64,000 nucleotides of DNA from Nageia nagi (GCA_050084985.1 JBITNC010000001.1:143220001-143284000), one strand, 5' to 3'. Counted from the first letter of the stretch, positions 1 to 10,154 are shown. Numbers and translations are program-made. Notes: a model not told the origin generated them from the letters alone.

Positions 1-22
1 TATATTCTAATTTTAAAACACT

Positions 23-793
23 TGAAATGAAAGATTAATTTTATCCAAAACCTTAGGATTTTGGCATAACTAGTGAAGGATAACATGATGTATCAAAAAG
101 AAGTCAAGCTTGCCACTTGTTATAACTAAAATAATAATAATTAGGATTATTTGTAGAATATTAAATTTAACAATTAATCATCAAATAACATAAAATTGAT
201 TACATGAAAGGAAACAATGATCTAATTGACCTTGACCTATCAAAACTAGTTTTATGAAAGATATGAACCTATACTTTACCTATGATAAAGATCAAAGGTA
301 AAGAGAATGAACGAAGAGCTTCTTCGAAATATGGATCCACAAGTCCAACCTCAACCCAACATTGGTGCTAGGAACCTAATGATGTCACTTGATTAACATT
401 CTAGAATACCTTACCCTTTCACTCAATGTTATCATCCCACCTTCGATGCATGGAATATCTCTTACGAATGAATGAAAGATCACAAAAATGTATAGCTCAA
501 ATTATAAGAAAATCTAAAAATGATAGGTTACATTAAGAAGCACTAATTAATAATGAAACAAGTATGTCACCACCTATCAAGGATTTTAGATTATATCATT
601 TCATATCTTTTATCATGCACAACACCTCCACCTTTATAGGCAATAGGTCTAGTGTTAAGGCTCCTCCTTAGGCTTATTATGATGTCATATCGAGATGTTA
701 CAATAAAATATAAAGACATATAACTTATATAAATTATTTCAAAAACCTAAAGGGTATTTTAATTACATTAAAATTCCTTTTTAGGTTTTAACA
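23..793 (-). repeat. 3' LTR of Gypsy relic F
   Basis: Direct repeat of 3868-4669 with shared blocks, for example the run of A-rich sequence after AACTAGTGAAGGA, the block around the polymorphic CACCTATCAAGGAT, and the inner end TTTTTAGGTTTTAACA against TTTTTAGATGTTAACA. On the minus strand it starts TGTTA, as LTRs do. The outer end near position 23 (TTTCA on the minus strand) is uncertain because similarity continues weakly to the window edge. Confidence 0.7.
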
Positions 794-1186
794 GTAAGAA
801 TGGAGCTTTTAAACTAAATGCAACAAGGGAGATTCTAGACTAGTTATAGAATGTGAATGACTAAAATTATTGTAGATAAAAATATTATCATTTCCAATCT
901 TAAAAAAACTTATGACTAAAAAAAGATTGATATTCTACTAGATCAAAAAAGAAGAATAATTTTTTTTCTTCTTACATGATGCGATGGATCGATGGTATTG
1001 TATGGAATTTGTATATGTACATATACATATTGATCTATGGGTGGCTATTTTGGTGAGATTTGTTTTTTTAATTTCAAGGTGAAAGTGCACCAAATAGAAT
1101 TATAATTGAAGGCTAATATATTAAAAATAAAATAAAATACTTATAGAATTGTTGGCTACCATGATCAATAATTTAAAAAACACTTA

Positions 1187-1423
1187 TCAAATTTGGGCAT
1201 TAATGTGAGAACAACTATACATTATATTAGCCAAATTAGAAATTAGGAATCCCAAATTATAACCATGATTACTCAAATAGCCCATTAAAAAATTTCCTAT
1301 TTTAGTGTAATCAAATTCTTTTATGCTAATAGTATTTCTTTTCATTTTTGCATAAATTAAAGGAAAGTATATTTGCAATAAGTCAACTAAATAAATATTA
1401 ATATTAGAGCCAATATCAATCAA
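1187..1423 (-). pseudogene. Gypsy F protease, C-terminal part
   Basis: The minus-strand reading contains LIDIGSNINIYLVDLLQ, which is the active-site region of a retroviral-type aspartic protease (D-T/S-G, here D-I-G-S), followed by a segment resembling the I-x-x-F-D-x-T flap region. The N-terminal part, ending VDGIPIKK, lies on the other side of the DNA transposon at 1433-2346, and joining the two sides across one target duplication gives an uninterrupted protease frame through the catalytic site. The fragment is about 78 codons; no RT follows, so downstream pol is missing. Confidence in the family is good; activity is excluded by the split. Confidence 0.65.
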
Positions 1424-1432
1424 TACTTGAAT

Positions 1433-2346
1433 AAGTGCAAGAAGATGAGTCCCACTTTGGAGGAAGTCTTATGAAATACTAGGTTTTTGTATTTGTTTAA
1501 TAACTTTTTATTTTTTTAAAATTATGAAAATAAAATATATGTGCACAATTTGCTTACAATTCTTCACAAGTGAAATAAAAAAATAAATTAAAAATGATAA
1601 CTTTTATTCAAATTATGCTTGCAGGACATGAGCATTTTTCAAAATGTTAATCATGGCCAATAAAATATTAATAAAAAAAATATTTATGAAAAAAGTACAA
1701 AAAAATATCTTTCACAATATTTATTATCTTAGGTATATTTTACCAAAAGGATTTAAAAAAATATTTTAATTTAGATCCAATTATGCTTGACAGACATGAT
1801 GGGTATGATCTTGAAATTGTATTTTTCAAATAGTGGATTTTGCATTTATTTAATATATGTGTACAATCTGCATACAATTCTTCATAAGATAAAAAACCAA
1901 ATTAAAAATGATAAGTTTAAGTCAATTTATGCTTTTTAGACATAAGCAATTTTTGAAACGATAATCATGATTAATAAAAAATTAATAAAAAATAAAATAT
2001 TCATGAAAAAATTACAAAAAAGTATCCTCCACAATCTTTAGTGTCTTAGGTATCTTTATTCAAAAGGATTTTAAAAAATATTTTAATTTAGATCCAATTA
2101 TGCTTGCCAGACATAATGGGGGTATGGTTCTAAAACTATATTTTAATATATTAATTTCTATCATCTAGGTATTAGAATAAATTACATTTTTGAAAACTAG
2201 ACTTTGAGATCTACATTTTTACATAAGTGATCTTTTTCATGAATCAGACTCTAAGTGCTTCAAATTTTGAGATCAAGTATGAGCAAACCTAAAAGTTAGG
2301 GAAAACACTTCCACTTTTTGGCCTAAAGTGGGACTCATCTTGTACT
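1433..2346. mobile_element. Non-autonomous TIR DNA transposon, Mutator-like
   Basis: Imperfect terminal inverted repeats of about 26 bp face each other: AGTGCAAGAAGATGAGTCCC at the left end and, reverse-complemented, AGTACAAGATGAGTCCCACT at the right end (3-nt gap). Flanks TACTTGAAT (1424-1432) and TACTTTTTT (2347-2355) match at 6 of 9 positions, which fits an aged 9-bp target duplication of the kind Mutator-like elements make. The 914-bp body has no transposase; it is filled by a degenerate tandem duplication of about 300 bp. It interrupts the protease of Gypsy relic F between residues GIPIKK and VLIDIGS. Superfamily assignment rests on TSD length only. Confidence 0.6.
1543..2160. repeat. 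Two-copy tandem repeat of about 300 bp
   Basis: Two diverged direct copies, about 1543-1850 and 1860-2160, share ordered words such as ACAATTCTTCA, AATTAAAAATGATAA, AAGGATTT, ATATTTTAATTTAGATCCAATTATGCTTG and CAGACAT. They make up most of the interior of the TIR element at 1433-2346. Confidence 0.75.
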
Positions 2347-2355
2347 TACTTTTTT

Positions 2356-3454
2356 TAATAGGAATACCATCAACATTGACATAAATATACAATCTTAAGT
2401 TCTTTTCAATAACATCATCATTAGACAATTCACTATCTTGAAAGCAAAGCATATTACAAGTCAAATCTATATCAAGATTAGTTACTAATTCCCTAAATTT
2501 AGCAATAGGAATATTTGCATCAATTTCAATCTTTTTTAATGAATCAAATAAAGCATTTCTATGATCTACAGATAATTACAAAAGTTTAAAAATACTTATC
2601 TTGGCATGAGTTTAGTTTATTTTCTCTAGAATTTGTTATGTACTTGAATTATGTGGGATCTCTATCCTTTCTGCAATTGTTGGGTGGATGTTTCCTTTAG
2701 GTCTTCCTCTCCTAGTGGTGTTGCATAGTTCTTCATTGAATATGACATTCTTCATGAGAGGCTTTGCTTCATCTGAGTCCACTACACATGCATTATACTA
2801 TTTTTTTCCATCATCTAAAAATTTCCTCAACTATTTCCTTAGGATCATGGAATAATTAGTTTTGTAACATTTGACTTTATGATATTTGAAATTTTTTGCT
2901 TCATTTTACCAACTAGGTTTATCATCATGAGGACCTAGTTCTTACTTTGGGTTAGGTTTTATTAATCCCTTTTATAGATAATCCTTAAACATGATGGAGG
3001 GGGATAAGGGTAACCTTGTATTCTTCCTAAAAAGTTTCTTTGTTTTACTCTTTTATTATTCTTTGATTTGGGGTTCTTCTATAGTATGAACCTCTTCATC
3101 TTCCTTTTTTTGATATCTCCTTCCTTTTTTTTCTTTAGGATGATTTCAATATTTTAAGTCATCCATTTCAACTAAGCACTTCTCCTTTTGTATGATCCTA
3201 TGCACAATCTCTATGAATGGATGTGCCATATAATCCAAGGCTATGAACTTCATTTTAATATGGATGCTATAGAAAAATATTGATGTGATATGAGACTCGA
3301 ATAATGGTTTTTGCATCATGCTCCATATCTTTTGAAACCTTTATGTAAACTTATCAAATCTTTCATTTGGACCTTGGATAGAACCAACTAAATCTGAAAT
3401 AGTCATTTTTTTAGGAGTACAATATTTGAAATGCATGTATAATTTGGAGACAAG
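2356..3454 (-). pseudogene. Gypsy F gag-protease linker, degenerate
   Basis: Between the gag fragment and the split protease. The stretch 2356-2464 on the minus strand reads MLCFQDSELSNDDVIEKNL and then YIYVNVDGIPIKK, the N-terminal side of the protease. The part 2500-3440 has basic, lysine-rich readings in several frames (for example KSKNNKRVKQRNFLGRIQGY near 2990-3060), interrupted by many stops and frame changes, consistent with a decayed nucleocapsid/linker region. No zinc knuckle is recognisable. Confidence 0.5.
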
Positions 3455-3867
3455 TTATGCATAGCAATTAATAAACTCATCAAGTAAAGATAAGTACCAA
3501 TTATGTGCATCAACTATGAATGTAGTTGGAAAATATTTGGCCATCAAATTTTCATCTATCCTAAAAACCAATTTAAATTTCATGTTGAATGCCTTGATGT
3601 GAGCCATAGGATCTCCCTCACCATGATATGTATCTAAAGTAGGATCCACTTGAAAATTTGATATCCTAGTGTTACAAATTGCATCACATAGAAAATTTGA
3701 ATCCTTAGATATAGAAGGATGAGTTTCAACTAACTGATTGTTACCCCTAATGTTGGATCCTTCATTTATATCATCATTTTTGTAGAGTATTTTATTTATA
3801 TTCACCTTTGTTGCATCATTAAAGCTATTAACCATGTTAAGAAACTCAATTTCATTTCTAAAATACT
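3455..3867 (-). pseudogene. Gypsy F gag (Retrotrans_gag fold)
   Basis: The minus-strand frame gives a stretch with the plant Gypsy gag signature: DPTLDTYHGEGDPMAHIKAF, then LMAKYFPTTF, and NWYLSLL, equivalent to the family pattern 'Y-x-G-x-x-D-P-x-x-H, ...K-x-F-P-x-(T/S)-L..., W-Y-x-x-L'. About 137 codons are open, without a credible ATG start, and the frame ends in a stop at about 3455, so it is a truncated relic of a protein normally several hundred residues long that forms the virus-like particle. Its upstream end abuts the 5' LTR with almost no leader, which is unusual and may mean a deletion. Confidence 0.65.
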
Positions 3868-4669
3868 TGAAATACAATATCAGTTATATCCCAAAAAAAA
3901 CCCAGGTTTTTTGGAGTAACTAGTGAAGGATGAAGCAATATGTCAAAAAGAAGTGAGGTCCACCAATTATTATAACTAAAATAATAATTATTAGGGTTAT
4001 TTAAAATATTCAATTTAATTAATTGATTGTGAAATAATATTAAATCAAAGTAATAAATATGATGATAATGACCTAATTGACCTTGATTTATCAAACTGGA
4101 TTTACGAAAGATATAACCCTATACTTTACCTATCATGATGAATGAATTTGATATTTGATTGAAAGGATATGAATGATAAGATTCCCCAATTAATTAAGCC
4201 ACCACACCATTCTCAACCCAGTGATAGCATTAGGATCCCAATGGCATTTCTTGGTTACCATTCTAGATTTCCTTACTCTTTCACTCGATGTTGTCATTGT
4301 TCCTTTGAAGATTAAAATATCACATACAAATGGATTCAAAAGATTGCATGAATGTAATTATCAATATATAAGAAAATTCAAATATGATAGGTGCATTAAG
4401 AAATACCAATCAAGAATGACACAAGTAATTACCACCTATCAAGGATTCCATATCATGCCCTAATTTCTCATGCATAAAACTTACACCTTTATAGCTAATA
4501 GGTCAAGTGCTAAGGCTCCTCCTTGGGCTTATTATGATGTTGAGCTAACTTGTTATCATAAAACATAATGGTAGATAAGTGTAGACAATGATAAAAGTAA
4601 TAGAACACTAAATTAAATGAATTATTACAAATACATAAAATGGGAATTTTTCCTTTTTAGATGTTAACA
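3868..4669 (-). repeat. 5' LTR of Gypsy relic F
   Basis: Right-hand member of the direct-repeat pair with 23-793. On the minus strand it begins TGTTAACATC at 4669 and ends near TTTCA at 3868. It contains a TATA-like box on the minus strand, agreeing with the orientation of gag and protease. Confidence 0.7.
4486..4494 (-). promoter_or_regulatory. TATA-like box in LTR of element F
   Basis: The minus strand reads GCTATAAAGGTG. The partner LTR has CCTATAAAGGTG in the equivalent place (near 633-641), so the box is conserved in both copies and gives the direction of transcription. Confidence 0.45.
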
Positions 4670-4793
4670 TAATAATTCATTATAGGAATAATACAATAAT
4701 AGTCATACATTCTATTAAAATCTTTACAACCCTTATCCATCAAACTTGCATGGCTGCATGCATGTAGAATAGATACAAAGGTTATGTTATTGG
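4670..4793 (-). pseudogene. PPR protein fragment, distal exon piece
   Basis: Reading the minus strand from 4793 gives ITFVSILHACSHASLMDKG followed by CKDFNRMYDYYCIIPIMNY, the typical C-terminal PLS-class PPR motif (usual form VTFVxVLSACSHAGLVDEG, then YF..M...Y.I.P.M.HY). It is the continuation of the PPR relic at 13388-15260: Copia A lies exactly between them, and the reading frame runs across the ATTGG target duplication (GTNPNNITFV). The next expected residues (YACMVDLLGRAG) are cut off at 4669 by the LTR of Gypsy F. PPR proteins bind organellar RNA; this copy is dead. Confidence 0.75.
4789..4793. repeat. Target site duplication ATTGG of Copia A, left
   Basis: ATTGG directly precedes the TG of the left LTR at 4794 and is found again at 13388-13392 directly after the CA of the right LTR. 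A perfect 5-bp match is what Copia integrases leave. Confidence 0.9.
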
Positions 4794-5275
4794 TGAAGGA
4801 TTTAGACTAGATCTAAACAAATCCTCAAGGACCAAGACTAGGAAACTCAATCATACACAAGATAACACAATCACACAAGATAACAAAAGTGTAATGTGGT
4901 TCCTCCCTCCTTGGGAGTACATCCACAACTAGTATCTCAATTCTCAAGTATGCCCCTCTTACAACTATTCTCTTCCTCTCCTACACAACTAGTAGAGTAA
5001 TCTTACTCCAAAAACTTAGTTATGTTACAAGAGGAGAGGCCTTCTATTTATAGCTTGAGAGCACCTCCCTAACCTCCCTTTAACCCAAGGGTAAGGTTAG
5101 GGTTACAATAAATGTATCACCTAACTTTAATCTACCAACTAACCACATGGTAAAGTCAAAGTCTACATAATAAAGAATTCAATTAATCCCTTAATTTATC
5201 TACATATCCTTTAAGTGATTAATTGAATTTACAAGGAGTTTAGATATTCACAATATTTCATTACAAATTCTAACA
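4794..5275 (-). repeat. 3' LTR of Copia A
   Basis: 482 bp, TG...CA on the plus strand (TGAAGGATTTAG to ATTCTAACA). About six substitutions and small indels separate it from the 5' LTR at 12924-13387. Minus-strand TATAAATAGA lies at about 5043-5052. Confidence 0.95.
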
Positions 5276-5288
5276 CTCCCCCTTAATG
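5276..5288 (-). promoter_or_regulatory. Polypurine tract of Copia A
   Basis: The minus strand reads CATTAAGGGGGAG directly before the 3' LTR (TGTTAGAATT). This is the expected primer site for plus-strand DNA synthesis. Element B has the same sequence, element C a degraded form. Confidence 0.85.
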
Positions 5289-5760
5289 CAATATTGGGAT
5301 AGAGCGTAGAAGAGAGAAGAGAGAGAGTAAGAGAGAGTTCTCCTCCATAGAGATACAAGTGGAAATGAGAACATTTACATATTTGAGAATCTTTTTGAGA
5401 ACTAGTTTGAGACTCACTACATTACCATTTGACAAAAAATGGTTTACAATACAATCATTAACCACAACTAGTTTCACTGTACATAGTAGTCGATCAACTT
5501 TAAGCTGATATGTGAGTCTCCATGAGCTTGCTTACACAAGGTGAGTAACCTGCATTTTTGAAGAAGATCCTGCATGCTACAAGCAACTCATGAACAAAAT
5601 TAGTTAGATGCATCATATATTCAAATAAGAGAATCAAATAATGCCATCTTATAAATAACTGATCAATGGTGCACTATAAGTCATCACAGAGATGCCAAGC
5701 CATCACTCATAGTCACCTGTTGTATATAAACATGTGTTGATTTTTAATAGAGCATAAAAA

Positions 5761-6165
5761 TTGTACAACAAGTTTCTCATGCAGAGCAAACTCACCACGG
5801 AGGTATAGAATGTACAATAAGTTCCTCACACAGAGTGAACTTACCATGGAGGTATATTAATTATATGCTCAAAAATTGTACAACAAGTTTCTCACGTAGA
5901 GCAAACTTACCACGGAGGTATAAAATGTACAAGTTTGTCATGCAGAGCAAACTTACCATAGAGGTATATAATGTACAACAAGTTTGTCACGTAGAGCAAA
6001 CTTGCCATAGAGGTATATAATGTACAACAAGTTTGTCATGCAGAGCAAACTTACCACAGAGGTATAAAAATGTACAATAAGTTTGTCATGCAAAGCAAAC
6101 TTACCACAGAGGTATAAAAATGTACAACAAGTTTGTCACGTAGAGCAAACTTACCATGGAGGTAT
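5761..6165 (-). repeat. 48-bp minisatellite in 3' region of Copia A, 8 units
   Basis: Eight tandem units of about 46-66 bp with core GTTTGTCATGCAGAGCAAAC followed by TTACCACAGAGGTAT and a GTACAACAA spacer. It lies between RNase H and the polypurine tract, so it is untranslated. On the element's sense strand each unit contains GGTAAGTTT, close to a plant 5' splice site. Element B has about five units, C about three poor ones. Confidence 0.9.
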
Positions 6166-6237
6166 ATCATAATCAACACATGCTATACAACAATAAAAGA
6201 GCCTCTTAGAGGTGAAGTTATCATCACTAACAAAAGT

Positions 6238-6834
6238 TCAAACTTCACTCCCCCTTGAGGGCAACTTTACCAACCCGAGAAAATCCCTAAGCTTGCTAAA
6301 CTGAGCTTCAAGAAGGGGCTTGGTGAACAAATCAGCAGAGTTTTTAGTAGATGGACAATACACCAAGTGTATGATGTCATTTAGAACCTTCTCCCTGATA
6401 AAATGGGCTTGGATTTCCACATGTTTGGTTCTCTGATGGAACACAGGATTCTTAGCCAAAGAGATAGCCGATTGATTGTCTGAAGAGATAAGAGATGGGC
6501 CATTTTGCTCATACCCAATTTCATTCAGAAGATGCCTTAGCCAAATAGCTTCTTGGGTGACAACAGACATGGCTTGATATTCAAATTTGATGGTAGAAAG
6601 AGTCACGGTAGGTTGCTTCTTGGAAGCCCAAGATATAGCACCTAAACCAATGCTAAAAACATATGCAGAGGTTGATTTTCTATCATCTCTATCTCCCCCA
6701 TAATCAGAATCTAAGAACCTGAAGAGAACAATCGAGGGCACTTTGGAATACTTAAGAGCAAGATCCTTTGTCCCTGCCACATACCTCAAGATTTGCTTAA
6801 CAGCATTGAGGTGTTCAACATGTGGTTTTTGCAT
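6238..6834 (-). pseudogene. Copia A RNase H
   Basis: Open for 198 codons on the minus strand. It holds the Copia RNase H signature: the aspartate region FLDSDYGGDRDDRKSTSAYV, then GAISWASKKQPTVTLSTIKF with Glu in FEYQA, ISSDNQSAISLAKNPVFHQR with the DN pair, and TKHVEIQAHFIREKV. It degrades the RNA strand of the RNA/DNA hybrid during replication. Changes from the family form include DSDYGG (usually DSDWAG/DADYAG) and I-K-F-E-Y for S-T-x-A-E-Y. The frame differs from that of the RT part upstream, with a frameshift and stops around 6835-6960, so it is not part of a continuous polyprotein. Confidence 0.85.
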
Positions 6835-6950
6835 GAATCATGCCATCAGATTCACTACAAAGGCAATATCAGGTCGAGAGATAGTTAGATATAGAAGACT
6901 ACCAATCAATTGCCTATAAGCTATAGCATCAGCCAACTGAGAATCTGAGC

Positions 6951-7760
6951 TCAATGATATAATGATTCAAGGAGAAATAGGTATTGTAGCATATTTACAC
7001 TCCTCCATTCCAAACTTTTGCAAGATGTCTGATATATACTTAGATTGAATAAGATAAGTATAATCTTTATGTTGGTAACTTGCATCCCAAGATAGTAATG
7101 AAATAGACCTAGATCAATCATTTCAAATGTTGCCTTCAGTTTGGATATGCACTCTTGGATGATTTCAATATTATTGCTAGTTATGAGAAGATCATCCACA
7201 TAAAGGAGAATTAAGACCACATCTTTTCCTTGATTGAGTACATAGAGATCTGAGTCAAAGAAGCACTTGGAAAAACCAATATCTGCAAAGAATCCTAAAA
7301 TTTTCTTGTACCATGCTCTAGGTGCTTGCTTAAGTCCATACAAAGACTTCTTTAGCTTGCACACAAGAGACTCTTTTCCTTCTGGAATAAATCCTTCTGG
7401 TTGATTCATGTAGATTTCTACATCTAAGTCACCATTGAGAAATGCACTTTTGACATCAAGTTGAAAAGCTTTCCAGCCTTGAGCTGCAGAAAGAGCAAGG
7501 ATTATCCTAACAGTAGGCATCTTGGCCACAGGAGCAAAGGTTTCCTCATAATCAATACCATATTTCTAATCGAATCCTTTGGCCACTAACCTTGCTTTGT
7601 ACTTTTCAATTTTTCCATCAGAATTGTACTTGACCTTGTATATCCATTTATTTCCAATCACATTTTTCTCATTGGGATAAGGAACCAAATCCCAAGTTTC
7701 ATTTTTCATGAGCACCTCATACTCAACTTTCATAGCTTCCATCCAACACTCATGCTTGGA
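6951..7760 (-). pseudogene. Copia A reverse transcriptase
   Basis: RVT_2-type reverse transcriptase. Upstream part WMEAMKVEYEVLMKNETWDL and NKWIYKVKYNSDGKIEKYKA lies in the same frame as the integrase C-terminus; a TAG at about 7563-7565 (CAG in copy B) breaks the frame after LVAKGFD. Next come FQLDVKSAFLNGDLDVEIYM, MNQPEGF, CKLKKSLYGLKQAPRAWY and the catalytic LLYVDDLLIT. The YVDD box is intact. A frameshift near 7075, after HYYLGMQV, destroys the thumb region. Together the TAG and the frameshift make it inactive. Confidence 0.9.
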
Positions 7761-8905
7761 AGCTTCTTTGAAGGTTGATGGCTCATGCGTATTATCAATT
7801 TTGGCAAATAAAGAGTTATTCAAAGTCATACTCCTTGTAATTCTTTGAGTTGGAGAATTTTGCTCTTGTGGTGACTTCCCTACATGATCATCCAACCAGT
7901 TAGGTGCAGGCGAAGAATCATCTAAATTGGACACCTCAGTATGAGAGGTTGTATCCTCAAGAAGTTCATTGAACTTGACATCCCTAGAAATAAAGACTTT
8001 GTTATGGGATGAAAAGTAGAGCCTGTAACCTCTATGCTGATTATCATACCCCACAAAGATGCATTTTTCTGATCTTTTATCCAACTTCTTTATTTTCTCT
8101 GAGGTAATGAAGGCAAATGCATCACAACCAAAGACCCTAAAGTGTGAGAGGTTAGGTTTCTTTCCTATCCATGCTTCATATGGAGTTTTACCTTCAACTG
8201 CCTTAGTAGGACACCTATTTAGGATGTGAATAGCAGTGTGAACAGCTTCTCCCCATAAGAAACTAGGAAGGTTACCCAACATGCACCTTGCCATTTCCAT
8301 AATGGTTCTATTCCTCCTTTCAGCAACTCCATTTTGCTGAGGGGTGTAGGGATTGTGAATTATTGCTTGATCCCATATTTAACACAATAGTTGTTAAACT
8401 CATTGCTATTATACTCACCCCCATTATCAGATCTCAGCATCTTGATCTTAAAATCAATTTGATTTTCAACAAGTGCCTTGAAGTCTTTAAACCTGTCAAA
8501 AGTTTGATCCTTGTGCTCAAGTAGATAACCAAATGTCATCCTACTAAAGTCATCAATGAAGGTCAAAACATAAGAAGCTCCCCCTAGAGACTTAGTCTGA
8601 AATGGACCCATCAAATCTAAATACACAAGCTGAAGAGGACGAGTAGCCCGAGTTGCCTTATCTTTTTCAAACTTTTGCCTATTCATCTTTTCTAGAATGC
8701 ACCTTTCACAAAGACCAATTATGGGTGAAATATTAGGTAAACCTTCTATAAGTTCTTGAGTTTTCATATCTTGAATACTCTTATGGTTAAGGTGCCCTAA
8801 TCGTTGATGCCAAAGATTACCCTTTGAATAAACATTTGTAGCAAGACAAATCTTTGAAGGAACTTGATCCACAATATAAAGGTCATCCTTTACTGATCCT
8901 TTCAT
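7761..8905 (-). pseudogene. Copia A integrase
   Basis: The GAG-pre-integrase zinc domain shows LWHQRLGHLNHKSI and LCERC (H-x3-H and C-x2-C all present). The core carries the catalytic Asp in LDLMGPFQTK, FIDDFSRMTFGYLL, and the second Asp in RSDNGGEYNSNEF; the Glu of NGVAERRNRT lies at about 8305-8325 but in a shifted frame, after a stop plus a lost base near 8355-8375 (GIKQ, then TAA). The C-terminal part, from MEMARCMLGNLPSFLWGEAV onwards, includes HFRVFGCDAFAF and the chain to the RT domain. Joins retroelement cDNA to target DNA in family members; here interrupted. Confidence 0.88.
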
Positions 8906-8977
8906 GAAGGTGGCAAGTCCTTTCTTAACACACCAAGAGTGTGAGGTAAATTCAAATGAGTATCCTTTCCTTGTAAT

Positions 8978-9271
8978 CTAAATTACGGAGATAAGATTCA
9001 TCCTTAGTTTAGGCACGTAAAAGACATTATCAAGAGTCTTTCCATGAATCTTCACACTCCCTATTTCTTGAACATCAAGGACTGTATTATCACCTATCAC
9101 AACTACATCCTTCTTGTACTTATGAAAGTTTTCAAACTTATCCTTTTCATAACACATGTGATTAGTGCATCCTAAATCAACAATCCAATCATTTGAAATA
9201 GTTTGAGTCATTGAGTAGTAGGCAACAGTAGCAGTATGCTTGTTCTTCTTTCTATTATTGAAATTTCTCAC
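8978..9271 (-). pseudogene. Copia A protease
   Basis: Reading DWIVDLGCTNHMCYEKDKF corresponds to the Copia protease active site D-S-G-C/A-T/S-x-H-M. The serine after the catalytic Asp is Leu here (DLG), while copy B keeps DSG, so this copy carries an active-site change. It continues to NVFYVPKLRMNLISV, the usual end of the domain before the GAG-pre-integrase region; a stop follows at about 8978. The start shown is only the open-frame limit: the coding frame continues from the zinc knuckle. Confidence 0.85.
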
Positions 9272-10154
9272 ATTTGCATTTCCCTTGCCTTTTTGAGCAA
9301 ATTTCTTTTTGCGACAATCATACTCTTTATGCCCAAAGATGCCACAAAAGTTACAATTTCCATCAAACTTTTCCTAAGGTGTTGGATTGCTTGATCTAGC
9401 TTTGTCATTCCTTTGCCTGAAGTTGCCATTATTGTTGCCCTTTTTCTCATACTTCCTGAAGGTAGATGAGGACTTGTTATCTTTGAATTTATAATATTTG
9501 AACTTTTTTCTTAAAAGGAGTTTTGGTTGCTCCTAGAGCAATGCTATTGTCCTTTGGAGAAAGGTTCAACATTTTCTTGTTCAAAGTTTCCTCATGCTTC
9601 AAAAGGAGTCTAGAAAGGTTATCAAGAGAGATGACATCTTCTTCATCATCAAGCCTTATTTCCATAACCGTGACAAAGTTACTGAACTTTGTAGTAAGGA
9701 TTTGAAGAATGATGAAGACTATGAACTCATCATTGATCCAGTTGCACCCACAGCCAACCAGTTGTGTCCTGAGGTCAATGATTTTGTTCAAGTAGATAGA
9801 GGCACTTTCATCTTCACCTTGACGATATTGCAACAACTTTTGTAAAATGGTGAACCTCCTTTAAAATTTTGACCCAAGGTAAATTTTCTTTAGCCTATCC
9901 CAAGCTTCCTTTGCTGATGTTGATGAAGAGATCATGAGAAACATGTCATCTGAAACTGCATGATAAATCATTGAAGTTGCTAACTCATTCTTTGAGTTGT
10001 ATACTTCAAGAGCCTTCTCATCGGTAGGAGTGACCAAATCTTCATTAACTGTCTACCACAACTTCCTTGCTTGTAACTCAGCTTTCATATGAGGTTCCCA
10101 TATTCCAAAGTTGGAATCATCGAGTATATGCTTGGGTATGAAGGTTTCAACCAT
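9272..10154 (-). pseudogene. Copia A gag with zinc knuckle
   Basis: The natural ATG is at 10154 (MVETFIPKHILDDSNFGIW), giving the UBN2-type gag pattern: NFGIWEPHMKAELQARKLW, then ATSMIYHAVSDDMFLMISSS, KEAWDRLKKIY, GEDESASIYLNKIIDL. The CCHC knuckle CNFCGIFGHKEYDC sits at about 9305-9350. Lesions: TAG at codon 30 (KLW-stop), TAA after KKIYLGSKF (9861-9863), a frameshift in an A-run after TPFKKK at about 9505-9515, and TAG before EKFDGN at about 9374. The last three are shared with copy B. Forms the particle and binds RNA in working elements. Confidence 0.88.

Larger units (their letters stand above)
23..4669 (-). mobile_element. Old Ty3/Gypsy relic (element F), gag-protease only
   Basis: Two diverged direct repeats (about 23-793 and 3868-4669) flank about 3.1 kb that holds, on the minus strand, a Gypsy gag fragment and an aspartic protease fragment. 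No reverse transcriptase, RNase H or integrase motif is visible between them, so the element is either an internally deleted copy or a non-autonomous form. LTR divergence by eye is well above 15 percent, the oldest in the window. The right end falls inside a PPR pseudogene (4670-4793). No target site duplication could be recognised: the left border is within 22 bases of the window edge and the homology may run on beyond it. Confidence 0.75.

Noticed and set aside
5092-5106. Telomere-like GGTAAGGTTAGGGTTACA in Copia LTRs
   Set aside because: Only one or two TTAGGG-like units, at the same LTR position in all four A/B LTRs; not a telomeric or interstitial array.
5761-6165. Regularly spaced repeats resembling a CRISPR array
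   Set aside because: The units are contiguous tandem repeats with no unique spacers, lie in a retrotransposon 3' region, and recur in its sister copies; the DNA is plant nuclear.
9523-9845. Plus-strand open frames opposite Copia gag (and the same at 31800-32134)
   Set aside because: They are antisense shadows of the gag coding strand, shared only because the two elements are copies; no motif and no start context.
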